Counted from the first letter of the stretch, positions 45,583-55,073 are shown. The stretch is DNA of 64,000 nt from Cyclonatronum proteinivorum (GCF_003353065.1 NZ_CP027806.1:3120501-3184500); one strand, 5' to 3'. Numbers and translations are program-made. Notes: a model not told the origin generated them from the letters alone.

Positions 45583-46725
45583 TTAACCTAAAATCAGTTT
45601 AAGGTACGATGCTTCATTTTCAACCACTCCGTAAGCTTCGCCACGCTTTATGGTTTGTTGTGCCCAACTACGATGAGGGTTAATTTCATTCATTTTATTG
45701 GACTTACTACTCTTAACTACTCCGCCGGACGTATTCAGAATCTGTGATGCATCCTCATATTCTTCTCTAGTAATCGCCTGCATGCCGTTCACAAATTTAA
45801 TGTGCGACGGATGAATGATAGTTTTACCAACAAAACCATTCGCTTTATCAATAAGCACTTCCCTTAATAGTCCGTCAATAGCCGGATTAATAATTTTGCT
45901 GCGACTTAATAACGACTGATGAATATCATCTTCAAGAAGATGCTCGATATTATCCTGTTTATAGGCCATAAAATACTCCCAAACCGGGGCGGAAACGGTA
46001 TAATCATTATTATCCCGGTTAAAAAAGTTCAGAATATCAGACAGACAGTCGCGAACGGTCAGGATTTCATATATGGAAATATTCATTCCTCTTCTTACAC
46101 CAAAAATAGCTGAAAAATCAGTACCACCAACACGAACATTAAGCAGTAAATCCTTAAAAGGCTCCACAATTTCAGCGATAAGATTCAGTTCACGGGTGCG
46201 GCTCTCCCGATATGCGATCGTTCGGCCTTCGAGAATGGGCATGCCATAGAGACTCGCGCCAAAGGCAGCATTAATATCGCTCAGCTGCTGCAAATAAGCT
46301 TTCGCATTATGGGAATAAAATTTAGGGAAGACGAAGCCACTCAGTACGTCAGCATGTTTAGCATTCAATTTAGATGCAAAACGAGCAAACTGTTCGGTAT
46401 TCCGGACCCGAAGAAAAATCAGGGGGATGTCATCAATAGAAATTTGTTGCTGTTCCGTCGCGGTATGAATCGCTTCAAGATGTGAGAGTACATTTTCCTC
46501 CGCAGCAAGGACATCTTCTTCCTTAATTGCATCTTCAAAGCACATCACCATAGAGGTGAGGGGTCCGAGAGATTTCGTCAGAATTTTCTGCAAAATATCT
46601 TTGGTACCAGGCATGTAAAGCGTCCCGCCGAGGCAATACTGCAGCAGACTTTTATCCGTAAACTTATTGAAGTTTACCGGTTCTTTAAAGAACTGAAAAT
46701 TGGGGTTGAAGGAATTGTGTTTCAA
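45583..46725 (-). CDS. CitE-like HpcH/HpaI-family lyase
   Basis: This 380-residue protein resembles the beta subunit of citrate lyase and malyl-CoA-lyase-like enzymes: TSMVMCFEDAIKEEDV, IPLIFLRVRNTEQF, GFVFPKF, GMPILEGRTIAYRES with the metal-binding Glu and LNVRVGGTDFSAIFGVRRG. A C-terminal extension ends in HPSHIKFVNGMQA and GKTIIHPSH, as in CitE. No CitF or CitD is present. Stand-alone CitE-like proteins cleave or form acyl esters or C-C bonds of hydroxyacids. The first codon appears to be TTG at 46725. Confidence 0.83.
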   Translation of the reverse strand: MKHNSFNPNFQFFKEPVNFNKFTDKSLLQYCLGGTLYMPGTKDILQKILTKSLGPLTSMVMCFEDAIKEEDVLAAEENVLSHLEAIHTATEQQQISIDDIPLIFLRVRNTEQFARFASKLNAKHADVLSGFVFPKFYSHNAKAYLQQLSDINAAFGASLYGMPILEGRTIAYRESRTRELNLIAEIVEPFKDLLLNVRVGGTDFSAIFGVRRGMNISIYEILTVRDCLSDILNFFNRDNNDYTVSAPVWEYFMAYKQDNIEHLLEDDIHQSLLSRSKIINPAIDGLLREVLIDKANGFVGKTIIHPSHIKFVNGMQAITREEYEDASQILNTSGGVVKSSKSNKMNEINPHRSWAQQTIKRGEAYGVVENEASYLKLILG

Positions 46726-46742
46726 GGGAAAACCGGATGAAA

Positions 46743-47822
46743 TTAATTATTGAGGACACGAAGTATGCGGCGGCAAATCATATCAACCTCCACCTCGCTG
46801 AGCTCGAAATAAAGGGGTAAGCACAAAATACGGGAAGCGATATCATCCGAAACTGGGGTCGCTGTCTCTTTCACATAGTTCAGACCGCTCAGACTGGGGA
46901 AAAAGTAGCGCCGTGGGAAGATTTCCTTTTTCTCAAGATTGTTCTTAACTCGCATCATGTCTTCATGCGATTCAAACACAACGGGATAATACGCATGGTT
47001 AAAAGCAACATCAGAAGCAATTTTTGGTTTTTGCAGGGCTGCTTTCCGGAGCATATCATCATAAAAGCCTGACTGCTGTTTTCTTGCGGCAAGAATCTGA
47101 TCAATATAATTCAGATTAAGCACTCCCATTGCCGCATGAAATTCCGAGTTTTTACCATTTACCCCAACCCCGTGAAAATCTTCCGGCCCTTTGTGTCCAA
47201 AATTACGTCGCCATGCCATTTGTTTAAGCAGTTCGGGGTCTTCCGTAAAGATAGCACCGCCCTCAATCGTATGATACAGCTTGGTAGCATGAAAGCTTGT
47301 CGTACTCACATCGCCCCATTTAAAAATACTTTCTCCCTTATACTTGGTACCAAAACAGTGCGCGGCATCATAAATAACTTTTAGGCCGTGCTTATCCGCA
47401 ATGACCTTTATTGCCTCCACATCACAGGGGTTGCCAAAACAGTGTGTCGCCAAAATAGCCTGCGTGTTTTCCGTTATAGCCGCCTCAATTTTTTTAGGGT
47501 CAATATTAAAGGTCTCAGAATCAATATCAACGAACACAGGCGTACACCCTTCCCAAACTAAGGCACTCGTTGTAGCCACATAGCTAAATGGCGTTGTTAT
47601 AACTTCCTTCGTAATATTCAGCGCCTTCAGCGCAATCTGAATCGCAATTGTACCATTAGAAACATACAGCAGATGTTTCATTCCAAGGTAACGCTTAAGC
47701 TTTAGTTCAAGATCATTAACAAGCGGACCATTATTGGTAAACCAATTACGTTGCCAGATGCCTTTGAGCAGCTCGTGATATTCTTCGATTGGTGGGGAAA
47801 AGGGGCGGGTTACGGGGATCAA
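46743..47822 (-). CDS. DegT/DnrJ/EryC1/StrS sugar aminotransferase, VioA-like
   Basis: This 359-residue PLP enzyme has GPLVNDLELKLKRYLGMKH, TTPFSYVATTSALVWEG, VIYDAAHCFGTKY and the Schiff-base Lys in TSFHATKLYHTIEGGAIF (about residue 187). The FHATKxxxTxEGGA box matches dTDP-4-keto-6-deoxyhexose aminotransferases such as VioA. With RmlA present it may make a dTDP-4-amino sugar whose amine is then acylated by an ATP-grasp ligase encoded downstream. It appears to start at TTG 47822. Confidence 0.88.
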   Translation of the reverse strand: MIPVTRPFSPPIEEYHELLKGIWQRNWFTNNGPLVNDLELKLKRYLGMKHLLYVSNGTIAIQIALKALNITKEVITTPFSYVATTSALVWEGCTPVFVDIDSETFNIDPKKIEAAITENTQAILATHCFGNPCDVEAIKVIADKHGLKVIYDAAHCFGTKYKGESIFKWGDVSTTSFHATKLYHTIEGGAIFTEDPELLKQMAWRRNFGHKGPEDFHGVGVNGKNSEFHAAMGVLNLNYIDQILAARKQQSGFYDDMLRKAALQKPKIASDVAFNHAYYPVVFESHEDMMRVKNNLEKKEIFPRRYFFPSLSGLNYVKETATPVSDDIASRILCLPLYFELSEVEVDMICRRILRVLNN

Positions 47823-47870
47823 AATAATGTAGTATATATTAATTAAATGGGAAACTCTGTTACAATAGTA

Positions 47871-48986
47871 CTATGTATGAATTATACGACCAAGATGTGA
47901 AGAGGACATAAACTCCGTTTCAGGCCATTTTTTTAATACTGCACGCAATAATCGGCCAAGTTCATTTAAACCGTGTGATCTGTTCTTTGTATTGAGTGAA
48001 CCGATATAGTTACACCGATGTGAACTTATAATTGCAGGTTTATTATATTTAAAAGCCATTTCGATTTCCTTTAGGCAGCTGTCAACATGGTCTTTATTCA
48101 TACCCTGATTGGGTTCAAAAAATGCGTTACGGGTTAAGTATGTTTGACCAAGTTTGTTTTTTTTACCGATATACCTAAAATGCTTCTTTGTTTTTTTATT
48201 ACCTAGCACCTCATGATGAATTTTGGGAGTGGATATGTATTTAATTCCACCCTCATGCGTGCCTTCCTCAACTGCAGAATTAATTTTACCGTTTGGTGGC
48301 ACAAAAAAGCGTGCCTTATACCCATGGACCTGCTCAAACAGACTTAACCCGTCTTTAATAATTTTAACCTGTTCCGAAATATCTTCCGGATACTCAACAT
48401 CATAAGGGGCCTGGAAATTAACTCCACCTGTTTTAGATGAGCTGAATGCCCAAAGTCCTTCATCAAAAGCCAGGCGGGTTTCATTATCACCCCGCTTGAG
48501 GCTTCGCATCCATGCTACTACATTCAGGTGCTCCCGTCCATGGTATTCCGGAACAAAGACATTTTCCTCTCTGCCCTTTTTCCATAGATCAAAGGCTCCG
48601 GTACGTCCGTATCGTTCAAGCGTTTTAGTGAATGCTTCATAATGATAATTCTGAAAGTCTGCATCTCTGATTTTGTCAAAATCAGGATTAGCGGGAAGAC
48701 TCATGGCCGTAAAACAAGCAGGATTTCCGTTATGGTCTTTATAAGAATGTAGCACCTCAAAAAGTCCGGTCAGATCATTACTGTCTGCGAGCGTATCATT
48801 CAGGTTGTATCTTGATGAATCACCGGCCCGCAAATTAAGCCCTTTTTGCTCAAGCTTATCCAGACTTTGTAATGATGGCATACGGATGCTGCCCCAGTCA
48901 TCCGATTCAATAACAACAATTTTCTTCCTCGTTGAATAACCTGGGATATTGCTAATTGTTCGTATTGCATACTTTAATAGTTTCAT
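47871..48986 (-). CDS. Polysaccharide deacetylase-like protein (ESDDWG family), second copy
   Basis: This 371-residue paralogue of the protein at 17279-18421 shares IVVIESDDWGSIRMPSLQSL, ANPDFDKIRDADFQNYHYEA, PEYHGREHLNVVAWM, TYLTRNAFFEPNQGMN and IISSHRCNYIGSLNTKNR. The Asp pair and His residues are kept in both, supporting an enzyme, probably a metal-dependent deacetylase. No export signal is visible, so it would act on cytoplasmic lipid-linked or nucleotide-linked sugars. The start overlaps the upstream GT stop by four bases. Confidence 0.62.
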   Translation of the reverse strand: MKLLKYAIRTISNIPGYSTRKKIVVIESDDWGSIRMPSLQSLDKLEQKGLNLRAGDSSRYNLNDTLADSNDLTGLFEVLHSYKDHNGNPACFTAMSLPANPDFDKIRDADFQNYHYEAFTKTLERYGRTGAFDLWKKGREENVFVPEYHGREHLNVVAWMRSLKRGDNETRLAFDEGLWAFSSSKTGGVNFQAPYDVEYPEDISEQVKIIKDGLSLFEQVHGYKARFFVPPNGKINSAVEEGTHEGGIKYISTPKIHHEVLGNKKTKKHFRYIGKKNKLGQTYLTRNAFFEPNQGMNKDHVDSCLKEIEMAFKYNKPAIISSHRCNYIGSLNTKNRSHGLNELGRLLRAVLKKWPETEFMSSSHLGRIIHT

Positions 48987-50158
48987 AACAATGGATCTAT
49001 TTGTCCAGCATTATTATTGATTATGCTTTTAAAGACATTATTCCATTTACCATAGGTCTTATTATAACTAAATCTGTCAGTATTTATATAACCACGATGA
49101 GACATTTCGCTTAATAGATCTTTATTATGAGCCAAGCTTACTGTTTTTTGCACAAATGTATCAACACAAAAAGGTTTAACAAGAACACCATCTCTATTAT
49201 GATTTACGATTTCAGAAGCTGCAGGATAAGAATCAAACATTATGGGCACACATCCGTACGATTGGGCTTCTACTAATACATTACCAAATCCTTCGTAGGC
49301 AGACGTTAAGTGGAATATCTTAGCTTTTTTATAATATTCGTCGGGGATTTGACGACCCAGAAACGAGACTCTATTTAAATTATTTTCTGCGCAATATCTT
49401 TGCATCATTTTCTTTTCAGGTCCATCTCCAACTACAACAAAACGCCAGTCTTTAAGCGTAGAGTGTAGTCGTTTCCAGATTTGTAACAGTAGATCCACTC
49501 TTTTTTGATTCAGTTCAAGTCTACCTACATATAATATAATATTTTCTTTGTTTAGACTTGAAATTTCAATTTCAGGTTTAACAAATGGGTTATTGATACC
49601 AAATATTTTATGATCATATTTTTTTAATCCAGGGGCCAAAAAATACAGTTCAGATTTAAATCGTTCAGAAAGCATAACAAAAGCATCGCTATTCTTAATG
49701 ATATAATTCAGCTCGTATCTTTGTTTAATAATATGATAGTACAGTACAAGTTTATGAAACACCGCATTGTCAAGTATTGAAAGCCCTTTTGATTTTAAAA
49801 CAGCTGAAACAATTTGTTTATGGTTTGTATAAAAGTTAAGAGGATTAATGCGAAGTGTATTAACAAGAAATGTATCATGGTTAATAGCCTTACCAATCTT
49901 TTTATTTATTTCTAATGAATAGCCAGATTGATTGATACATAACTCAATATTATTAGTTTCAAGACAATGTTCAAGATTACTACTATCAATTATATAAACT
50001 ATCTTTCGATCTTTATTAAATACTTCTTGTTTTGAAAATGATATTATTAATACTGAATGATTATAAGATTGAAAGATTTCATATAATTTGTCTGTTGTTC
50101 TTTGCACACCTCCTGCTTCAGGTTCAAATGATTGTGTTATAATAATGGCAATATTCAT
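48983..50158 (-). CDS. Glycosyltransferase family 4
   Basis: This 391-residue GT-B enzyme has FEPEAGGVQRTTDKLYEI at the N-terminus, ENIILYVGRLELNQKRVDLLL, WRFVVVGDGPEKKMMQRY and KIFHLTSAYEGFGNVLVEAQSYG carrying the EX7E pair (EGFGNVLVE). It is AT-rich. It is adjacent to the polymerase gene and overlaps the deacetylase-like gene by four bases, so it acts on the same glycan. Confidence 0.92.
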   Translation of the reverse strand: MNIAIIITQSFEPEAGGVQRTTDKLYEIFQSYNHSVLIISFSKQEVFNKDRKIVYIIDSSNLEHCLETNNIELCINQSGYSLEINKKIGKAINHDTFLVNTLRINPLNFYTNHKQIVSAVLKSKGLSILDNAVFHKLVLYYHIIKQRYELNYIIKNSDAFVMLSERFKSELYFLAPGLKKYDHKIFGINNPFVKPEIEISSLNKENIILYVGRLELNQKRVDLLLQIWKRLHSTLKDWRFVVVGDGPEKKMMQRYCAENNLNRVSFLGRQIPDEYYKKAKIFHLTSAYEGFGNVLVEAQSYGCVPIMFDSYPAASEIVNHNRDGVLVKPFCVDTFVQKTVSLAHNKDLLSEMSHRGYINTDRFSYNKTYGKWNNVFKSIINNNAGQIDPLL

Positions 50159-50161
50159 ATT

Positions 50162-51475
50162 TTAGAAAATAAATTGTGCGATAAAGTCTCGAATAGACAT
50201 ATCCTCAACAGGAAGTAACCAATTGAGAAAAGGCAAAGCAAGAACAAAAAAGCTAACCGTATTTAGTATAAAGGATAAATGGAAAAGCCAAAAAGGTATG
50301 GCTGTTATCAAAAATAAATAGATGCCTGCTTTAAAATAATATGGTATAGCTGAGATATTTGACTGGGCTAATAGCATTAATACGCTAGCTGTAAGGAATA
50401 ACGCACCAATTGTATGCCCCCTGCCAGCAAAACCACCAAAACTGAAAATATTAATAGTGGAAAATAGCATTAAACCACAAGAGACCAAGAAAACAAAACA
50501 CTTATAGTCTGACTCATTATTAAATAATAATGAGTAACGTTTATTCAGATTAATAGCTACAATTAACAAGACTGATAGAATTACTGTACTATAGTTTCTG
50601 TAGATTGAAGAACCATAAGCTCTATAAAAATTACTAGTTTCGGAAGATGTTGCTACCGCTTGTCGGGTTGAAGGGTCCACAATAGTGTAAGAGGCTCTGT
50701 GTTCAAATGCTGAATCTTCAGGAAAAAATTGGGCGAGATTATCAACACTAACAAATGGTAATGTGAAAAAAAGAGAGCCTACAAAAATAGCCGTTATAAT
50801 TTTAGGTTTTGATGATAATAGATATGCTAAAATGACTGGTAAAACGTAGAGGTAATAGGAAAAATGAATAATAGCTGAGAAAAAGATAATTAGTAAAAAC
50901 TTTTTCTCTCGGTACTTATAGAAACCAAATGCACCATAAAATAGAACCCACATTCCTGTCCACATTCGGAGAGAGTTAAGTGCTGATATGCTTCTTATTG
51001 TTAAAAAGAAGACTAAGAAAAGTATGAATAACAAGGACCATTTTCTGACATTGCTATCCTTTATTAAAAGTAAAACCGATTTTGTAAAGAAATAACCCAA
51101 CACCAAGCCTCCAAAAACATGTATTAGCTCAGGCACCCCAAATAACGCAACTGAGATATACGAAAGAACAGGCAAATACAAATCTGACTGCATAAGTGCC
51201 CCTTGGTTAGTAAGCCATAAAGGTACTTTAGACAAAAACTCGAGCAATGAAATATCATAATTTTCACTTGCCCTCATTAAATGTGTATAACCATCACTAC
51301 CAGGTCTGTAAAAGTATAAACTACCAATAAAACCCATAAATATAGTTCCAGTAACCGTTATAAACTTTTCATTCCCAGTGCGTATGCCAGAGATTAGTGC
51401 AATTATGGGTGCAATAAAAAAAAGAGCTAATGTTTGTACGTATTTCTTATTGCCTATTTGGTTGTTATTATTCAA
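50162..51475 (-). CDS. EpsG/Wzy-like polysaccharide polymerase
   Basis: This is a 437-residue integral membrane protein with about ten hydrophobic segments, for example TLALFFIAPIIALISGI, LLFILFLVFFLTI and FLLIIFFSAIIHFSYYLYVL. The segment SLRMWTGMWVLFYGAFGFYKYR followed by a His-containing helix (SAIIHFSYYL) is typical of EpsG-type polymerases, in place of the large periplasmic loop of enteric Wzy. It would link repeat units in the periplasm. The apparent start is TTG at 51475. Confidence 0.75.
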   Translation of the reverse strand: MNNNNQIGNKKYVQTLALFFIAPIIALISGIRTGNEKFITVTGTIFMGFIGSLYFYRPGSDGYTHLMRASENYDISLLEFLSKVPLWLTNQGALMQSDLYLPVLSYISVALFGVPELIHVFGGLVLGYFFTKSVLLLIKDSNVRKWSLLFILFLVFFLTIRSISALNSLRMWTGMWVLFYGAFGFYKYREKKFLLIIFFSAIIHFSYYLYVLPVILAYLLSSKPKIITAIFVGSLFFTLPFVSVDNLAQFFPEDSAFEHRASYTIVDPSTRQAVATSSETSNFYRAYGSSIYRNYSTVILSVLLIVAINLNKRYSLLFNNESDYKCFVFLVSCGLMLFSTINIFSFGGFAGRGHTIGALFLTASVLMLLAQSNISAIPYYFKAGIYLFLITAIPFWLFHLSFILNTVSFFVLALPFLNWLLPVEDMSIRDFIAQFIF

Positions 51476-51499
51476 GGTATTCTAGTTATAAAATTCGGT

Positions 51500-52372
51500 T
51501 TAAATGTCATTCTTATCAGGTAATATTTCAATTAATTTATCCCGTATTTCAAAATAATCTATAGTCTTTTGAAATCTTTGTTCCACTATATTACGACCAG
51601 GTAAGTCTCTTGGTTTTGTCTGTTCATTTTGCGGTATAGGTATGCCCAACCTAAAGGAGTCAGGAATCCCAATACACACCTGCTTAGTACCATTAGCGAT
51701 AGCAGCTGCCCAAAACCAGAAGTCTGACCCCCTTCCTGGTATAATCTCATTTATCTTTCCTATATCCTTGAATTTGGAATGCAAACTATTAGGTGGGTAG
51801 TATGTCCCCCACCCACCTAAAAAATATATTTCTTCTGGAGGCGTTGATTCATCTACCTTTTTGGGTGTCCTATACATCATTTTTACTTCATTACCCTTGC
51901 GATACATAGCCTTACCAACGTGACCGACTATACAACCCTCTTTGACGTACTTATTATTTATAAGATTTTCTAAAAGATTCTTATGATAAATAAAATCATC
52001 ATCCAACGTTACCACTGCTAACTCCGCGTACTTTTCGACAACAGGGACGAGCTTCTTGACAGCATAAGGATTATTACGATTCCAGATAATTTCAACGCCT
52101 TTCTTTTCTAGTTTTTTTAGATGCGATGGGATTTCACGATTATCATAATCTTCTTCAGATAGAACCAACACATATTTAAGAGGAGGGCAAGTCTGGTTTG
52201 ATAGTGCCTGAAATACAGCAGGTAACAATGGATCACGTTTGGGATAGCTTGCTATGGATACAATGAAGTTGGCACTGGAATTTGTTGGGAATGTTTTTCT
52301 CGTAATGCTGGCGCTTATATCATAAAATTTATACACCAGATAGTTTCTTAACCTGACCAATCTTTTGACCAT
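51500..52372 (-). CDS. GT-A (family 2-like) glycosyltransferase
   Basis: This 290-residue protein has FIVSIASYPKRDPLLPAVF at about residue 35, YVLVLSEEDYDNREIP, LAVVTLDDDFIYHKNLLENL with the DxD metal site and FLGGWGTYYPPNSL. This pattern is common in capsule-type glycosyltransferases that begin with an ASYPKR strand. It ends one base into the start of the next gene. The donor is unknown. Confidence 0.82.
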   Translation of the reverse strand: MVKRLVRLRNYLVYKFYDISASITRKTFPTNSSANFIVSIASYPKRDPLLPAVFQALSNQTCPPLKYVLVLSEEDYDNREIPSHLKKLEKKGVEIIWNRNNPYAVKKLVPVVEKYAELAVVTLDDDFIYHKNLLENLINNKYVKEGCIVGHVGKAMYRKGNEVKMMYRTPKKVDESTPPEEIYFLGGWGTYYPPNSLHSKFKDIGKINEIIPGRGSDFWFWAAAIANGTKQVCIGIPDSFRLGIPIPQNEQTKPRDLPGRNIVEQRFQKTIDYFEIRDKLIEILPDKNDI

Positions 52373-53433
52373 CAGTTATCAACTCCTTCGGTAATTAGAG
52401 GAATATGCTTCACGGTGTCCCAAAAGAAATCCATTCCTTCAAATGCGCTGTGTTTTCTGTTCCTAAGGTTATAAAAATAAGAATACGCATCATGTCCCAT
52501 AATTTCGGCATAGAACAGCAAGGATGACCTTGCGCCAATGAGCACAACGTTTTCTGAATTCGCCATGATCAGTTCCAAAGGCATTTCGCTTTCATGGACG
52601 GTGTAATTTACCTTTAGATTTTCCAGCAGCGGAATTACTTCAGACGTTTCTTTTCCCATACCCGGTCTGAGTTTTACCCAGTGCTGATGTGTTTTACCAT
52701 ACTTCTCATTAATAAACCTGACACTGTTCAGAATGGCTGTTTCTGTATCTTTTTGGTCTGTAACATATTGCTTGTTATATGAATCCTCTACCCAAATAAT
52801 AGCATTGCTTAAGCTCAAATTCCCGTTTTTTTGGTCGCCGTTCCAAAATGAAACAACACGCTTATTTTCTTCCGAAATGCCCGGATAACAATGCTTTGAA
52901 AAACCAAAAAATGTCACATTCTTCAGATAACGGTACCCATTGGGCCAAAACGGAAGATTTAGCAGTCTGTGATTATAGGACCGTAACGCAAAGTATAACT
53001 GAGTAAGGTATTCGGAATATGAACGCAGTCTGAATTCCGTATTTTTGGCAACATGCGTAATTTCGGTAAGGGTATCTGCTTTAAGGTAGGAAGCTGTTCC
53101 TTCTTCGATGAAGTTGAAAGTAACGCAGTGCGGATTTGTGACCAATATTCGCTGCCAGTAATGCATGAGATCAATATATGCGGTGAATTCTTCCCCCTTT
53201 GTCAGCTCACCAATGTATCGGTCATAGGCTTTGGGAACATTAAAAGCCCGGAGTTTAGCTATGATGCCCGATTGAACCTCATGAAATGCTTTCACAACGG
53301 TGCCATATTCAAAGGGTGCTTTATACCCTGCAGAAATGATTATTACATCTTGCTGTTTTAGTTCAAGCGCTTTACACACACTTACGGCGCAAAGAAAAGT
53401 AATCGGAGAATGTATGGTGAAGATATGCTTCAT
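52372..53433 (-). CDS. Polysialyltransferase-like (POLYST/GT52-like) protein
   Basis: This 353-residue protein starts HIFTIHSPITFLCAVSVCKA, has VTFNFIEEGTASYL near residue 105, VKLRPGMGKE near 250 and NSENVVLIGARSSLLFYAEI near 300. The order EEG, K-x-RPG (in place of the KPHP motif) and SS matches bacterial polysialyl- and GT52/GT38-type transferases, which use CMP-activated sugars. It would suit a CMP-keto-sugar made by the nearby modules. The motifs are approximate. Confidence 0.6.
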   Translation of the reverse strand: MKHIFTIHSPITFLCAVSVCKALELKQQDVIIISAGYKAPFEYGTVVKAFHEVQSGIIAKLRAFNVPKAYDRYIGELTKGEEFTAYIDLMHYWQRILVTNPHCVTFNFIEEGTASYLKADTLTEITHVAKNTEFRLRSYSEYLTQLYFALRSYNHRLLNLPFWPNGYRYLKNVTFFGFSKHCYPGISEENKRVVSFWNGDQKNGNLSLSNAIIWVEDSYNKQYVTDQKDTETAILNSVRFINEKYGKTHQHWVKLRPGMGKETSEVIPLLENLKVNYTVHESEMPLELIMANSENVVLIGARSSLLFYAEIMGHDAYSYFYNLRNRKHSAFEGMDFFWDTVKHIPLITEGVDN

Positions 53434-53465
53434 TAATTGGGTAAAATATCCGCTTTTATACCTGT

Positions 53466-54104
53466 TTAATAATTCAGGTCTAAAATGAATGTTGTTTTTG
53501 AATCGAGTTCTTCTGTTCCATTGTACGACATGAAATGCATTCCGTTTACTGAAGCTGCCTCATGATCATTGATAGAGTCCCCGACGAGTATACACTTTCC
53601 GGATTCCAGCTTTTCTTCTTTTAAGATCGTACCTACCCACTCTTTTTTAGGCGTTGGGGATCCATGGATTCGCTTAAAATAGGAGGCTATACCATGCGCC
53701 TTACACAAGAACCGTAGCTCTTCCTGATCAGAACCCGATACAATATACATGTGAACGCGCGTATGGTTTCGCCGGACGTAATTTATGGTTTCCTGTATTT
53801 GTAGCCCAGAGTCTGTTAACAATTCCCGCATGATTACAGAAAATCGCTCCGCCCATTGTTGTATCTCAGATTCAGATATGCTTACACCCCGGATTTTTTC
53901 AAAAAAATACCTGAACTTAACGTAGCGTGACAAACCCCCGTTTTGCTGATGAAAAGCAAGAAGCTGATCTACTTCTGCTGCAGGGTACTCTTTTAAAACC
54001 TCAGCAAAGCCTTTGTCCCGTATTTCATTCGAGTTCAGAAGAACTCCGTCGAAATCCCAAAAAATGGCTTGAAGGTCTGAAAGTTCTGTGTGTGTTGGGC
54101 TCAT
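53466..54104 (-). CDS. HAD-superfamily phosphatase (module B)
   Basis: This 212-residue paralogue of 34082-34690 has IFWDFDGVLLNSNEIRDKG, YIVSGSDQEELRFLCKAHG and CILVGDSINDHEAA for the HAD motifs. Long stretches are identical between the two, while the C-terminal 30 residues differ. The N-terminus is some 10 residues longer. It would remove the phosphate from the keto-sugar acid of module B. Confidence 0.9.
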   Translation of the reverse strand: MSPTHTELSDLQAIFWDFDGVLLNSNEIRDKGFAEVLKEYPAAEVDQLLAFHQQNGGLSRYVKFRYFFEKIRGVSISESEIQQWAERFSVIMRELLTDSGLQIQETINYVRRNHTRVHMYIVSGSDQEELRFLCKAHGIASYFKRIHGSPTPKKEWVGTILKEEKLESGKCILVGDSINDHEAASVNGMHFMSYNGTEELDSKTTFILDLNY

Positions 54105-54131
54105 TTTAAAGTTTGATTTAAAATATCTGAA

Positions 54132-55073
54132 TTAATGCCTTGTTTTTGCCCATTCAATCATTTTGTTCATTCCTTCCGTGAAGTCAACTTTTGGCTCCCA
54201 CTTGATCGCTCTGACTGCCTTCCCTGGTCTTCCGTAAATACCAAACTGATCACCGGGCGTATTGCCTTCAAATCTGACCGATATCTCTTTTTCGGCCTTT
54301 TCTTTAATGAAGGTCACGATTTCTCCAACAGTTGTTTTTTGACCCGTGCAAATGTTAAGTGTCATGTTAGCAGCTTCTATGAGTTCTTTTTCAGTAGCCG
54401 AAAAAGCCCGGACTACATCATCGATATACACAAAATCCCTGAAACGATCTGCGCTGCCTTTCACATGTATATTGCCGTAACGCAATGCCTGCGCCAAAAA
54501 GATACTGACCATCCCCTGCCGCAGATTTTCAAGGTTTTGACCAGGCCCGTAAACATTGAACAATCGTAATGCTGCGGTGCCAATTCCGTATTGCTGCGTA
54601 AAGATTCGAAGGTAATGTTCACTTGCGAGTTTCCCGATGCCGTAAAATGATTTGGGAGCCGGCTGAATACCATCCTCATTCACCGGCAGTGCAGCTTCCT
54701 CAACATCCCCGTAAACCGACATGCTTGAGGCGTATATAAATTTTCGGCATCCTGTTTTCACACACATCTGAAGCAGCTGTAGCGTACTCTGCGTGTTCGT
54801 TTGAAGGTCATACACCGGGTCATCATAACTTACCTCACCCGAACTTTGACCCGCAATATGATATACAGCATCGAATTTCCATTGATATAAACGATCAATT
54901 ACAGACTGGTCCTGACAATTTCCTTTAATGAATACGGCGCCTTTTGGTATGGCGTCTGCAAATCCGGTTGAGAGATTATCAACCGTTATTACGGTGTGAC
55001 CATCTTCCAGTAAAGAGGCCGCGAGCTGACTTCCGATAAAACCCGCTGCGCCTGTTACAAGATATGTTTTCAA
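54132..55073 (-). CDS. NAD-dependent nucleotide-sugar epimerase/dehydratase
   Basis: This 313-residue extended SDR has YLVTGAAGFIGSQLAASL at the start, YHIAGQSSGEVSYDDPVYD, ASSMSVYGDVEE, catalytic YGIGK and LRLFNVYGPGQNLENLRQGM. It resembles GalE-like C4 epimerases. It lies inside module B, between the cytidylyltransferase and HAD genes, and has no counterpart in module A; it may supply a specific sugar for that module. The apparent start codon is TTG at 55073. Confidence 0.88.
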   Translation of the reverse strand: MKTYLVTGAAGFIGSQLAASLLEDGHTVITVDNLSTGFADAIPKGAVFIKGNCQDQSVIDRLYQWKFDAVYHIAGQSSGEVSYDDPVYDLQTNTQSTLQLLQMCVKTGCRKFIYASSMSVYGDVEEAALPVNEDGIQPAPKSFYGIGKLASEHYLRIFTQQYGIGTAALRLFNVYGPGQNLENLRQGMVSIFLAQALRYGNIHVKGSADRFRDFVYIDDVVRAFSATEKELIEAANMTLNICTGQKTTVGEIVTFIKEKAEKEISVRFEGNTPGDQFGIYGRPGKAVRAIKWEPKVDFTEGMNKMIEWAKTRH

